Source: Bacteroidaceae bacterium (lineage in GTDB: Bacteria; Bacteroidota; Bacteroidia; Bacteroidales; Bacteroidaceae). Taken from it: a DNA stretch of 64,000 bases. Below the pieces are notes generated by a model. That model saw only the letters and a program-made list of their open reading frames with translations, was not told the DNA's origin and did no database searches. Made by a program: the position numbers and the translations under genes. Within the stretch, counting starts at the first letter, position 1. Each line of letters starts with the position of its first letter. Shown piece by piece: positions 1-8,168 of the stretch. Where the stretch lies: positions 17,647 through 81,646 of the forward strand of contig JAFUWG010000022.1 in assembly GCA_017483605.1 (NCBI GenBank), written 5' to 3'.

Positions 1-1021
1 CACCACGAAGATGGTGACTGACGTGTTGGATGAGGCAGGCTTCCCCTATGAGATTTACAGCGAAATCAAGCCGAACCCGACGGTGACGAACGTGCAGCAG
101 GGTGTGGAGGCTTTCAAGCAGAGCGGTGCTGACTGCATCATCGCCATTGGCGGCGGTTCGAGCATGGACACGGCGAAGGGTATCGGCATCGTGGCGAACA
201 ACCCGGAGTTTGCGGATGTGGTGAGCCTCGAAGGGTGTGCTCCGACGAAGAACAAGTCTGTGCCTATCATCGCCTTGCCCACTACGGCTGGTACGGGTGC
301 TGAGGTGACGATTAACTATGTGATTATCGACGAGAAGCGTCAGGCAAAGATGGTGTGTGTTGATCCTAACGACATCCCTGCCGTGGCGATTGTTGACCCC
401 GAACTGATGTACACCTTGCCGAAGGGTCTGACGGCTGCAACGGGTATGGATGCACTGACACATGCCATCGAGGGTTACATCACGAAGGGTGCCTGGGTGA
501 TGAGCGACATGTATGAATTGCAGGCCATCAAGATGATTGCCGAGAACCTGCCGCTGGCTGTTGAAGAGCCGACCAATCCTGTGGGACGTGAAGGCATGGC
601 ACTGGCGCAGTATATCGCTGCTCAGGCATTCAGCAATGTTGGCTTGGGTCTTGTGCATGGCATGGCACACCCGATGGGTTCGCTACATGACATTCCTCAT
701 GGTGTGGCAAACGCCTTGTTGTTGCCTACCATCATGGAGTTTAACATGCCGAAGTGCATTGAGAAGTTTGGCGTGATTGCTCGGACGATGGGTGTTGACA
801 CCACGGGCATGACGGCAGAAGAGGCTGCTCAGGCAGCGGTGGATGCTGTGCGTGCGTTGAGCATCCGTGTGGGCATTCCACAGCATCTCAGCGACCTCAA
901 CATCACCGAAAAGGACATTCCAGCCTTGGCTGCTCAGGCTATTGCTGACGTATGTACTCCTGGCAATCCTCGCGACGTGACAGAAGCAGAAATCGTGGAA
1001 CTTTACAAGAAAGTGTTGTAA
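1..1021 (+). CDS. fucO: Iron-containing alcohol dehydrogenase, lactaldehyde reductase type (5' end outside window)
   Basis: NAD-dependent group III (iron) alcohol dehydrogenase; FucO reduces L-lactaldehyde to 1,2-propanediol during fucose or rhamnose fermentation in the cytoplasm. The reading frame is already open at base 2, and the first Met at base 11 lies inside the protein, so roughly 45 residues are missing compared with the usual ~380. Visible: the nucleotide-binding GGGSSMDTAKG motif, PTTAGTGAE, and the metal-site motifs GMDALTHAIEGY and HGMAHPMGSLHDIPHG that supply the iron-binding histidines. The C-terminal end (CTPGNPR then EIVELYKK) resembles FucO more than butanol or glycerol dehydrogenases. 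No fucose or rhamnose genes are visible downstream, so the substrate is inferred; a 1,3-propanediol dehydrogenase role remains possible. Confidence 0.88.
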   Translation, partial: TTKMVTDVLDEAGFPYEIYSEIKPNPTVTNVQQGVEAFKQSGADCIIAIGGGSSMDTAKGIGIVANNPEFADVVSLEGCAPTKNKSVPIIALPTTAGTGAEVTINYVIIDEKRQAKMVCVDPNDIPAVAIVDPELMYTLPKGLTAATGMDALTHAIEGYITKGAWVMSDMYELQAIKMIAENLPLAVEEPTNPVGREGMALAQYIAAQAFSNVGLGLVHGMAHPMGSLHDIPHGVANALLLPTIMEFNMPKCIEKFGVIARTMGVDTTGMTAEEAAQAAVDAVRALSIRVGIPQHLSDLNITEKDIPALAAQAIADVCTPGNPRDVTEAEIVELYKKVL

Positions 1022-1107
1022 TCTCTAATAGGCTACCGCCTTGCAGGTCTTATGAACCGCATGGCTATAATAAATTGTGAATTATTCATTATTAATTACT
1101 TAAACTT

Positions 1108-1515
1108 ATGGCTTACAAAATTATTGACGTAGAGGGCATTGGCCCTGTTTATGCAGAGAAACTTCAGGCTGCTGGCATCAAGACCACAGACGAATATCTG
1201 GAGAAGTGTGCAACTCCTGCTGGCCGCAAGGCTCTGGCTGAGGAGACAGAAATTAGTCCTAAACTCATCTTGAAGTGGGCAAATCACGCTGACCTTTTCC
1301 GCATCAACGGCATCGCAGGTCAATTCGCCGAACTATTGGAGGCTGCTGGCGTTGACACCGTGAAGGAACTCCGTCACCGTGTGGCTGCCAACCTTCAGCC
1401 AAAACTCGTCGAGGTGAACGAGGAGAAGAACCTCTGCAACCGTGTTCCTGCCGTTTCTGAGGTGGAACGCATGATTGAGCAGGCAAAGGAATTGCCACCA
1501 GTGCTCACTTACTAA
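1108..1515 (+). CDS. DUF4332 helix-hairpin-helix protein
   Basis: A 135-residue cytoplasmic protein of the DUF4332 family. It holds two helix-hairpin-helix-like units, seen as DVEGIGPVYAEKLQAAGI near residue 8 and INGIAGQFAELLEAAGVDTV near residue 65, each with the G-I/V-G hairpin that usually contacts nucleic acid backbone. There is no catalytic motif, signal peptide or membrane segment. It starts 86 bases after fucO and ends just before a strong bidirectional terminator, so it closes the rightward unit. The family has no settled function; DNA or RNA binding is inferred only from the fold. The 86-base gap is AT-rich and shows no clear promoter, so cotranscription with fucO is plausible. Confidence 0.85.
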   Translation: MAYKIIDVEGIGPVYAEKLQAAGIKTTDEYLEKCATPAGRKALAEETEISPKLILKWANHADLFRINGIAGQFAELLEAAGVDTVKELRHRVAANLQPKLVEVNEEKNLCNRVPAVSEVERMIEQAKELPPVLTY

Positions 1516-1524
1516 TCAAGCGAC

Positions 1525-1554
1525 AAAAAAGCCCCTCGATGGAGGGGCTTTTTT
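1525..1554. terminator. Bidirectional intrinsic terminator
   Basis: A run of six A, a 7-base stem GCCCCTC, the loop GATG, the matching GAGGGGC and a run of T. The A and T runs on the two sides let it stop transcription in both directions. It lies between the DUF4332 gene and the convergent HerA-like gene, each within 35 bases of its stop codon. Confidence 0.93.
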
Positions 1555-1588
1555 AATGGCGTTTTATCTTTTCATGCCGATTGAAGAG

Positions 1589-3430
1589 TCACTTAAAGAT
1601 ACTTTTCAGAATCTCGTTCGTCACCTGTCGGGTGGCGGTGGTGGCTGCCGTCTTGGCGGCGTTGCCAAGGATGGAACCTGAAGAAGAACTTTTCTTGCTC
1701 GAAGTGGTCTTCTTGGCCGTTGTCGTCTTCTTCTTGGAGGTGCTTGACGAAGAACCGGCAATTTTCTTGCCTACAGAGGTGCCGACTTGACGACCCACGG
1801 AGCCTAACACCGCACCAACGAGTGTGCCAAAGATGGTGCGTGTCCATGCGTTGGTGGTCTTTTTCTTCTCCTTGGCTGCTTTCTCTGCTTCCTTGCGTTG
1901 ACGTTCGGCTTCTCTTTCTGCCTCCTTACGCTGCCGTTCAGCCTCTCGTTCTGCTTCTCGTTGCAGTTTTTCTTCCTCACGCTGGCGACGCAGAGCCTCT
2001 ATTTCTTCAGCCTTGCGTTGGCGTTCTTCTTCTTTCTGCTGCTTTTCCTGTTCTTTTTGCAGACGTTCGGCTTCCTTCTCCGCCTCCTTCTGCTGCTTTG
2101 CCTCCTCTTGGCGACGCAGCATCTCGGCGGCTTCGGCATCTTCCTGCTCCTTCTGGGCTATGAGCACCTCGTAGGCACTCTCGCGGTCGAAGTATTCGGC
2201 ATATTCCTTGATGTGCTCGGGGGCTGCATTCTGGATGTCGAGACGCTGCCCCTCGGTGATGGCACCGATTTGGCTGAGCGGGAAGAGCACCTTGGCACGT
2301 TGTACAATCGTGGGGGCACCTTTCTCGTCGAGTACCGACACGAGGGCTTCGCCTGTTCCCAGTTCCATGATGGCTTGCTCGGTGCTAAACGATGGGTTGG
2401 CACGGAACGACTGTGCTGCCACACGCACTGCCTTCTGGTCTTTGGGCGTGTAGGCACGGAGGGCATGTTGGATGCGGTTGCCCAACTGTCCGAGGATGGC
2501 GTCTGGAATGTCGGAAGGCGACTGGCTGATGAAGTAGATGCCCACACCTTTCGAACGGATGAGGCGGATGACCTGCTCCAGTTTGTCCACCATCGCCTTC
2601 GATGTGCCGTCGAAGAGCATGTGAGCCTCGTCGAAGAAGAATACCAGTTTCGGCAGCGGCATGTCGCCCACTTCGGGCAGCGTGGCATACAGTTCCGTCA
2701 TCAGCCACAGGAGGAATGTCGAGTAGAGTTTGGGGTTGAGCATCAGTTTGTCGGCAGCGAGCACGCTCATCACGCCCATACCGTCCTCCATGTCGATGAG
2801 GTCTTCTACGTTGAAGGCTGGTTCGCCAAAGAACTTGTCGCCGCCCTCGCTTTGAATGGCCAACACGGCACGTTGGATGGCACCGATGCTGGCAGGAGAG
2901 ATGTTGCCATATATTGTGGTGAAAAGGCTCGTGTTTTGGCCTACGAAGTCGAGCATCAGACGCAGGTCTTTCAGGTCGATGAGCAGCAACTGCTTGTCGT
3001 CGGCAATGCGGAAGACGATGTTGAGCACACCGCTCTGCACCTCGGATAAATCCATCAGGCGGCTGAGCAGTTGAGGCCCCATTGCCGACACGGTGGTACG
3101 CATCGGGAAGCCCTGTTCGCCAAACACGTCGTAGAAACGCACGGGACAAGCCTTATACTGAGGGTCGGGTACACCAAACTCGTCTTTTCTCTTCTCGATG
3201 AACGACGAAGTTTTTCCTGCTTGCGAAATGCCCGAGAGGTCGCCCTTCATGTCAGCCATGAAGCACGGCACCCCTGCCTGACTGAATGTCTCGGCGAGGA
3301 CTTGCAGTGAGACAGTCTTTCCGGTACCCGTAGCACCGGCGATAAGACCATGACGATTACACATCTGACCGACCAAGTTGATGGGGCCTTCGTCAGAATG
3401 GGCGATGTAAAGATTGCCGTTGATGTACAT
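1589..3430 (-). CDS. HerA-like (DUF853) P-loop ATPase with long coiled-coil tail
   Basis: Predicted HerA/FtsK-superfamily ATPase of the DUF853 (YjgR-like) family, 613 residues. Walker A GATGTGKT is at residues 32-39 and a Walker B-like VFFFDEAH at 263-270; QSPSDIPDAILGQLGNRIQ follows as the arginine-containing sensor region. Residues about 425-535 are an almost uninterrupted charged stretch of KEAE/RQRKEAE type repeats, predicted coiled coil, followed by a glycine-rich segment (GTLVGAVLGSVG) and a Lys/Ser/Thr-rich tail. Family members pump or remodel nucleic acids or act as general AAA-like motors; the real substrate is unknown. It is the third gene after trxB and dsbD with a 40-base gap and no obvious promoter of its own. 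The tail is longer than in the enterobacterial relatives and may tether or oligomerise the protein. Confidence 0.88.
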   Translation of the reverse strand: MYINGNLYIAHSDEGPINLVGQMCNRHGLIAGATGTGKTVSLQVLAETFSQAGVPCFMADMKGDLSGISQAGKTSSFIEKRKDEFGVPDPQYKACPVRFYDVFGEQGFPMRTTVSAMGPQLLSRLMDLSEVQSGVLNIVFRIADDKQLLLIDLKDLRLMLDFVGQNTSLFTTIYGNISPASIGAIQRAVLAIQSEGGDKFFGEPAFNVEDLIDMEDGMGVMSVLAADKLMLNPKLYSTFLLWLMTELYATLPEVGDMPLPKLVFFFDEAHMLFDGTSKAMVDKLEQVIRLIRSKGVGIYFISQSPSDIPDAILGQLGNRIQHALRAYTPKDQKAVRVAAQSFRANPSFSTEQAIMELGTGEALVSVLDEKGAPTIVQRAKVLFPLSQIGAITEGQRLDIQNAAPEHIKEYAEYFDRESAYEVLIAQKEQEDAEAAEMLRRQEEAKQQKEAEKEAERLQKEQEKQQKEEERQRKAEEIEALRRQREEEKLQREAEREAERQRKEAEREAERQRKEAEKAAKEKKKTTNAWTRTIFGTLVGAVLGSVGRQVGTSVGKKIAGSSSSTSKKKTTTAKKTTSSKKSSSSGSILGNAAKTAATTATRQVTNEILKSIFK

Positions 3431-3470
3431 ATTGAATAGGAATTATAGGAATTATAAGAAATATGGGAAA

Positions 3471-5579
3471 TCAGAGGGAATAGCGGGAGAGACCGCTGTT
3501 GAGCCATGCCAAGAACTTCGGGATGTCCTCGTCGTAGGAATAGGACTTCTCCAGCGGATTGCCCTCGTTGTCGATGAGCACGTAGAAAGGCTGGGCTGTG
3601 GCACCGAACTTGCTCGATTGCAGGTAACTCCACTTGTCGCCCACGGTACGCAGTTTCCGCTCGTTGCCATTGTCGTTCACCGTGATAGGTTCGGGCAGTT
3701 TCGTCTTCTCGTCCACATACAGTTGAATGAGCACGTACTTGTTCGTCATGATGTCAGCCACCGTTGGGTCAACAAACACGGCAGCCTCCATCTTGCGGCA
3801 GTTCACGCAGCCATATCCTGTGAAGTCTATCATGACCGGCAGATGGTGAGCCTCAGCGTATGCCATGCCTTCCTCATAATCCATAAACATGGGCTTCACC
3901 TCCTGCTCGGCGGCAAGGTTGAAGTCTTGTGTCTTCATGGGCGGAGCAAAGGCACTCACGGCTTTCAGCGGAGCACCCCACAGGCCAGGCACCATGTAGA
4001 TGGCAAAGGCGAATGACACCAATGCCATGAGGAAACGAGGGATGGAAGTCTTCGGACGTGCTATCACGTTGCCTTCCTCGTCATATTTGTCCTCATCATG
4101 TGGGAAGCGAATCCAACCAATCAGGTAGGCACCGAGGATGGCAAAGAGGGCTATCCAGAGGGCAAGGAACGTCTCGCGGTCGAGCAATCCCCAACCGTAT
4201 GCCAAGTCTGCCACAGAGAAGAACTTGAGCGAGAAAGCCAGTTCGATGAAGCCCAATACCACCTTCACCACATTCATCCAGTTGCCGCTCTTCGGAGCCG
4301 ACTTCAACCACTGCGGGAAGAGGGCGAAGAGCGTGAACGGCAGTGCCAAGGCGATGGCAAAGCCCAACATGCCAATGACGGGGCCGACGATGCTCGATGT
4401 GACCACCTGCACCAACAGGAATCCAATGATGGGGCCTGTGCAGGAGAAACTGACCAGCACCAGTGTGAATGCCATGAGGAACACGCTCAGCAAGCCAGTC
4501 GTGCTGTTCGCCTTGTTGTCCACGGCGTTGTTCCAACTGGCAGGAAGTGTCAACTCGAAGCCGCCCACAAACGAAAGGCCGAACACCAGCAGCATGAGGA
4601 AAAAGATGATGTTGAACACGGCATTCGTCGCCAAGTCGTTCAGTGCCGAAGCCCCGAAGATGGCGGTGACCAGCAATCCCAACACCACGTAAATGACCAC
4701 GATGCTGATGCCGTAGAGAACCGCGTCACGGATGCCACGCTTCTTGGCAGCAGCCAACTCTTCAGGTGTCGATTTCTTCGTCGTGCCTTTCTTCAGGAAG
4801 AACGACACCGTCATCGGGATAATCGGCCACACGCAAGGAGTGACCAACGCAATCAAGCCACCGATGAAGCCCAACAGGAAGATACGCCAAAGGGGGGCAT
4901 TGGACGTGTCGCCATTGCCTCCCTCGTCAAATGAACGGAGTTGTTCAATCACCGGAGCCCAGATGCCCCCTTCCTCCGTGGAGGCAGCCACGACAGCACT
5001 ATCGGCTGCCAGCGAGTCGGCCGAGGCGGCGGCATCTTCTGTCACCTCCTCTTTCGACGGCTCTTCTGCCACAACCTCCTCTACTTTTTCATCTTTTTTT
5101 TTATCCTCAGCCTTCTGCTCAGGCACTTCTCCGCTATACTTGAAGTCCACCGAAGTCGGCGGGATGCAGTTCTGGTCGTTGCAGGCACCAAACTGGAGGT
5201 AGCCCTCCACCTCGTACTTGCCGCCCTTCAGTTTCAGTTTCTGCGTGAACGTGGCAGTCTTCTCGAAGTAGAACACGTCCGCGTCGAACATGTCCTCATA
5301 CTTCTTGATGGGAGCTGTGGCAGTCTTCAACTTGCCATCCAGTTCCGCACCCGAAATCTTCTCTATGTTGAGCGTCGTCGGTGTAGGGCCATCCTCCACC
5401 ACCTCCGTGCTGTACATGTGCCACCCGTTGTCAATTGTGGCGACAAACGTGATGACCGCCTCCGTCTTCGAGGTCTCCTTGATGGAGGTCGCCACTTTCA
5501 CAGGCTTGGCAAACTGTGCGTTCGCCACGCCGAGGCAGCCGAGGGTCAAAAGTGTAAATAGTATTCTTTTCATCATCAT
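3471..5579 (-). CDS. dsbD: Thiol:disulfide interchange protein DsbD
   Basis: Inner-membrane electron conduit that passes reducing power from cytoplasmic thioredoxin to periplasmic thioredoxin-like proteins. The 702-residue protein has a signal peptide (about 1-21), an N-terminal periplasmic domain with a Cys pair at C133 and C138, an acidic low-complexity linker (about 155-205), an eight-helix CcdA-like membrane domain with C249 (in TPCVWP) and C380 (in SCTGP), and a C-terminal thioredoxin domain with CVNC at C591-C594. All three expected Cys pairs are present, so it should be active. Its start overlaps the trxB stop by 4 bases, so the electron donor side (TrxB) and the membrane step are translated together. 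Likely clients include the TlpA-like proteins encoded further right, though that link is inference. Confidence 0.95.
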   Translation of the reverse strand: MMMKRILFTLLTLGCLGVANAQFAKPVKVATSIKETSKTEAVITFVATIDNGWHMYSTEVVEDGPTPTTLNIEKISGAELDGKLKTATAPIKKYEDMFDADVFYFEKTATFTQKLKLKGGKYEVEGYLQFGACNDQNCIPPTSVDFKYSGEVPEQKAEDKKKDEKVEEVVAEEPSKEEVTEDAAASADSLAADSAVVAASTEEGGIWAPVIEQLRSFDEGGNGDTSNAPLWRIFLLGFIGGLIALVTPCVWPIIPMTVSFFLKKGTTKKSTPEELAAAKKRGIRDAVLYGISIVVIYVVLGLLVTAIFGASALNDLATNAVFNIIFFLMLLVFGLSFVGGFELTLPASWNNAVDNKANSTTGLLSVFLMAFTLVLVSFSCTGPIIGFLLVQVVTSSIVGPVIGMLGFAIALALPFTLFALFPQWLKSAPKSGNWMNVVKVVLGFIELAFSLKFFSVADLAYGWGLLDRETFLALWIALFAILGAYLIGWIRFPHDEDKYDEEGNVIARPKTSIPRFLMALVSFAFAIYMVPGLWGAPLKAVSAFAPPMKTQDFNLAAEQEVKPMFMDYEEGMAYAEAHHLPVMIDFTGYGCVNCRKMEAAVFVDPTVADIMTNKYVLIQLYVDEKTKLPEPITVNDNGNERKLRTVGDKWSYLQSSKFGATAQPFYVLIDNEGNPLEKSYSYDEDIPKFLAWLNSGLSRYSL

Positions 5580-6523
5580 ACAATTCCTTTCTCTTGCAAA
5601 TAATGTAATGCGTCAATCGCTGCGTGGCATCCGCTGCCAGCCGCACTGATGGCTTGTCGGTAGAGCGGGTCAGCCACATCGCCCGCGGCAAACACACCGG
5701 GGATGTTCGTCGCCGTGGTCGGATGCTGCACCTTGATGTAGCCCTGCTCGTCCACCTCCACGTCAGGACGGAACACCTCGCTGTTGGGGTGATGCCCAAT
5801 CGCCAAGAAGAAGCCGTCAATCGGCAGGTCGTAGCGGCGTTCACCCTCCTTGCCCTTGTTCTCCACCAGATGAGCACCTTCCACACCATCCTCGCCATAG
5901 AGCCCCTCCGTCTGCGTGTTCCACAGAATCTCGATGTTCTCCGCCTGCTTCACCTTCTGCTGCATGGCATCAGAGGCACGCAACACATCACGACGCACAA
6001 TCATGTACACCTTCTTAGCCAATCCCGCCAGATATTGTGCCTCCTCGCAAGCCGTGTCGCCACCGCCCACCACGGCCACCACCTTCTTGCGGTAGAAGAA
6101 GCCGTCGCACGTGGCACAAGCCGACACACCCATGCCCGCGTATTTCTTCTCGTCGTCCAAACCCAGATACTTAGCCGACGCCCCCGTCGAGACAATCAGC
6201 GTCCATGCCTCCAGTTCCGAGCCGTCGTCCAGCGTCACCTTGTGAGGCTGCGAACCGTCTTTCGACAGTGTCACCTTCGTCACCAGCCCCTCACGGATGT
6301 CCGTACCCAGCCTTTCCGCCTGAGCCCTCAGGTCATCCATCAACTCCTGTCCTGTCGTGCCCTCGGGATAGCCAGGGAAATTATCCACCTCCGTCGTTTG
6401 CGTCAGTTGCCCGCCAGGCTGCAAGCCCTCGTAAAGCACAGGTTCCAGCGAACTACGTGAGGCGTAGATGGCAGCGGTGTACCCCGCAGGTCCACTGCCG
6501 ATAATCAAAGTTTTCAATGCCAT
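5576..6523 (-). CDS. trxB: Thioredoxin-disulfide reductase
   Basis: FAD enzyme that uses NADPH to reduce thioredoxin in the cytoplasm. The 315-residue length is normal. Visible: the FAD-binding GSGPAGYTAAIYA at about 9-21, the redox-active CATC at 136-139, and the NADPH-binding GGGDTACEEA starting at 153. The C-terminal FAGDV-type motif (VFAAGDVAD) closes the FAD site. It is first in the leftward unit trxB-dsbD-HerA-like and shares a 4-base overlap with dsbD. A TATCTTTG -7 element lies 44 bases before the start codon. Pairing of trxB with dsbD makes functional sense because TrxB feeds thioredoxin, which feeds DsbD. Confidence 0.96.
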   Translation of the reverse strand: MALKTLIIGSGPAGYTAAIYASRSSLEPVLYEGLQPGGQLTQTTEVDNFPGYPEGTTGQELMDDLRAQAERLGTDIREGLVTKVTLSKDGSQPHKVTLDDGSELEAWTLIVSTGASAKYLGLDDEKKYAGMGVSACATCDGFFYRKKVVAVVGGGDTACEEAQYLAGLAKKVYMIVRRDVLRASDAMQQKVKQAENIEILWNTQTEGLYGEDGVEGAHLVENKGKEGERRYDLPIDGFFLAIGHHPNSEVFRPDVEVDEQGYIKVQHPTTATNIPGVFAAGDVADPLYRQAISAAGSGCHAAIDALHYLQEKGIV

Positions 6524-6566
6524 GTCTTATCAAATGCTTTTTTAATGATGATTCTTTTTGAGAGTG

Positions 6567-6574
6567 CAAAGATA
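6567..6574 (-). promoter_or_regulatory. Candidate -7 promoter element for trxB operon
   Basis: TATCTTTG on the minus strand matches the Bacteroidetes TAnnTTTG consensus and sits 44 bases before the trxB ATG. No clear TTTG -33 element is visible at the expected distance, so the promoter is only half-supported. Confidence 0.55.
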
Positions 6575-6603
6575 AGGAAAATAAGGGAAAAATGAAAAAG
6601 GAA

Positions 6604-6628
6604 AAGTGAAAAATTAGTTTTTTCACTT
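6604..6628 (-). terminator. AAGTGAAAA-type hairpin overlapping a stop codon
   Basis: A perfect 10-base inverted repeat, AAGTGAAAAA and TTTTTCACTT, with a 5-base loop. The TGA stop of the leftward desulfidase-family gene lies inside the stem. The hairpin is AT-rich and is followed on the minus strand by a T-rich stretch, so it may act as a weak terminator. It shares its motif with the larger repeat at 28769-28866. Confidence 0.5.
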
Positions 6629-7903
6629 ACTTGTCATGATTTCCAACACACATCTGTCCGTTTCGTCCATTGCATCCTTCCCGATGCGGGTCAGGTTGTG
6701 GATGGAGCGGTCCACATCGTCTTCGATGATGCCCTCAGCCGAGGTCACGCAGTTCTGCTGCACAGCCAGCATCGCCGACAGCACAGCCGTGCTCACGCCC
6801 GATGCCAACTTCAACGCACACGACGGCTTTGCCCCGTCGCAAATCATGCCCGTCAGGTTCGCCACCATGTTTTTCACGGCAAACGTCACTTGCTCATAGC
6901 CTCCCCCCATCAGGTAGGTGATGCCGCAAGCCGAACCCGTCGATGCCACCACGCAGCCACACAGTGCGGAGAGTTTGCCCAGCGACTGCTTGATGTAAAT
7001 CGCCGTCAGGTGGCTCAGCATCAACGCCCGTGTCAACTCCGCCTCCGTGTTGTGGTTCTCCTCCGCAAACTTCACCACCGGCAATGTGGCACAGATGCCC
7101 TGATTGCCGCTGCCCGAGTTCGACATCACCGGGATGGGAGCCCCCGCCATGCGGGCGTCACATGCACACGCCGTCGAAGAGATGATGTGTGCAAACATCG
7201 TGTCGCCAAAGATGCCACGTCCCAGTGGACGCGTCAGCGTCTTGCCCAGCCGGTGTCCGTAGTTACCCCTCAGCGACTCCTCCGCCGCCCGTTCGTTCAG
7301 CCGCTGAGCCTCGCGGATGAACTCGATTTCGTCCAGCGGAGCCGTCGTCGCAAAGTCATACACCAACTTCATGTTCAGACAGTTGCACTCGCATCCGCTC
7401 TCTCCCTCAGCGGCAGTGTCCTTTTGCAGCAGCACCTCCTCGTTCCGCCTCACCAACACAAAATTCTGATGACCGCCACTGATAGCCGCTATCGCCTCGT
7501 CGGCATCCTTCGACACCTTCACCTCGATGTACAGTTTTTCCGCAATCCCCTCTTTCAACCCGATGCTGATGCGACCCTCAGCCATGAACGCCTTGCCACG
7601 CTCCACCGCCTCGTCCGTCACGTCCTTCAGCACCTCCAACCCATACGCCGACTTGCCGATGAGGGCACCCAACGCCACCGCAATGGGCAGCCCGATCATC
7701 CCCGTGCCAGGGATGCCCACACCCATCGCATTCTTCAAGATATTCGCTGACAACAGCACTTCAATCCGTTCGGGCAATACGCCCAAAGTCTCCGTCGCCC
7801 GTGCCACACACAATGCCACCGCGATAGGTTCTGTACACCCCACCGCAGGCACCACCTCGCTCCTCACCAGAGCGATAATTTGTTCTCTAACCTGTTTTTC
7901 CAT
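6623..7903 (-). CDS. L-cysteine desulfidase / serine dehydratase alpha-like (UPF0597 family)
   Basis: Member of the UPF0597 family related to L-cysteine desulfidase (CyuA/CdsB) and the alpha subunit of iron-sulfur L-serine dehydratase. These enzymes use an oxygen-sensitive [4Fe-4S] cluster to release H2S or ammonia and pyruvate. The 426-residue length is normal. The N-terminal AVGCTEPIAVAL with C23 is the family hallmark; further conserved Cys occur in NQGICATLPV and CDGAKPSCALKL, the probable cluster ligands, alongside SGSGNQG. No PLP lysine motif is seen. The gene stands alone with its own promoter placed so close that the mRNA may have no leader. Cysteine versus serine as substrate cannot be decided from sequence alone. 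Confidence 0.87.
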   Translation of the reverse strand: MEKQVREQIIALVRSEVVPAVGCTEPIAVALCVARATETLGVLPERIEVLLSANILKNAMGVGIPGTGMIGLPIAVALGALIGKSAYGLEVLKDVTDEAVERGKAFMAEGRISIGLKEGIAEKLYIEVKVSKDADEAIAAISGGHQNFVLVRRNEEVLLQKDTAAEGESGCECNCLNMKLVYDFATTAPLDEIEFIREAQRLNERAAEESLRGNYGHRLGKTLTRPLGRGIFGDTMFAHIISSTACACDARMAGAPIPVMSNSGSGNQGICATLPVVKFAEENHNTEAELTRALMLSHLTAIYIKQSLGKLSALCGCVVASTGSACGITYLMGGGYEQVTFAVKNMVANLTGMICDGAKPSCALKLASGVSTAVLSAMLAVQQNCVTSAEGIIEDDVDRSIHNLTRIGKDAMDETDRCVLEIMTSK

Positions 7904-7907
7904 AATG

Positions 7908-7938
7908 CAAAGGTACGATTAAGTGAGCACAATTCAAA
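7908..7938 (-). promoter_or_regulatory. Bacteroidetes-type promoter with predicted leaderless start
   Basis: Minus strand: -33 TTTG at 7938-7935, a 19-base spacer and -7 TACCTTTG at 7915-7908, a full match to the consensus. The ATG of the desulfidase-family gene is at 7903-7901, only four bases after the -7 box, so transcription should start on or next to the start codon. Confidence 0.75.
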
Positions 7939-8078
7939 ACAAAAATAACTTTTTTTGTTTTTCCCCCTTTTTCAGCGGTGTTTAGGCGAATGAACTCAGA
8001 GTCTTTGTATTTTTCCTTGCGTGCGTACATATATATTTATATACGGCACCTCGCTCCCCCGTTCGTGTGAGCACATCT

Positions 8079-8124
8079 ACCACATTTGTGGTATTGCCCA
8101 CATGGGGAAAAGGGCGTACCTTTG
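8079..8124 (+). promoter_or_regulatory. Promoter of Ntn hydrolase-SusCD operon with palindrome at -33
   Basis: TTG at 8094-8096, a 20-base spacer and TACCTTTG at 8117-8124 fit the Bacteroidetes promoter. A perfect palindrome ACCACA-TT-TGTGGT at 8079-8092 sits directly against the -33 element, where a repressor or activator could act. The start codon is 44 bases after the -7 box. Confidence 0.7.
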
Positions 8125-8168
8125 CAGTCGAAAACCAATTAACACAAATTAAAACACGGCAAAGGATA

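Noticed and set aside
1898-3049. 383-codon plus-strand frame inside the HerA-like gene
   Set aside because: Leu/Phe-rich translation of the opposite strand of the charged coiled coil; no signal or family.
7923-8075. Repeated GTGAGCACA at 7923-7931 and 8067-8075 in the divergent promoter region
   Set aside because: A 9-base repeat within 265 bases has a fair chance of occurring randomly and it is placed differently relative to the two promoters.
8067-8168. Longer N-terminus for the Ntn hydrolase
   Set aside because: The added residues hide the signal peptide, and the ATG lies upstream of the predicted promoter.
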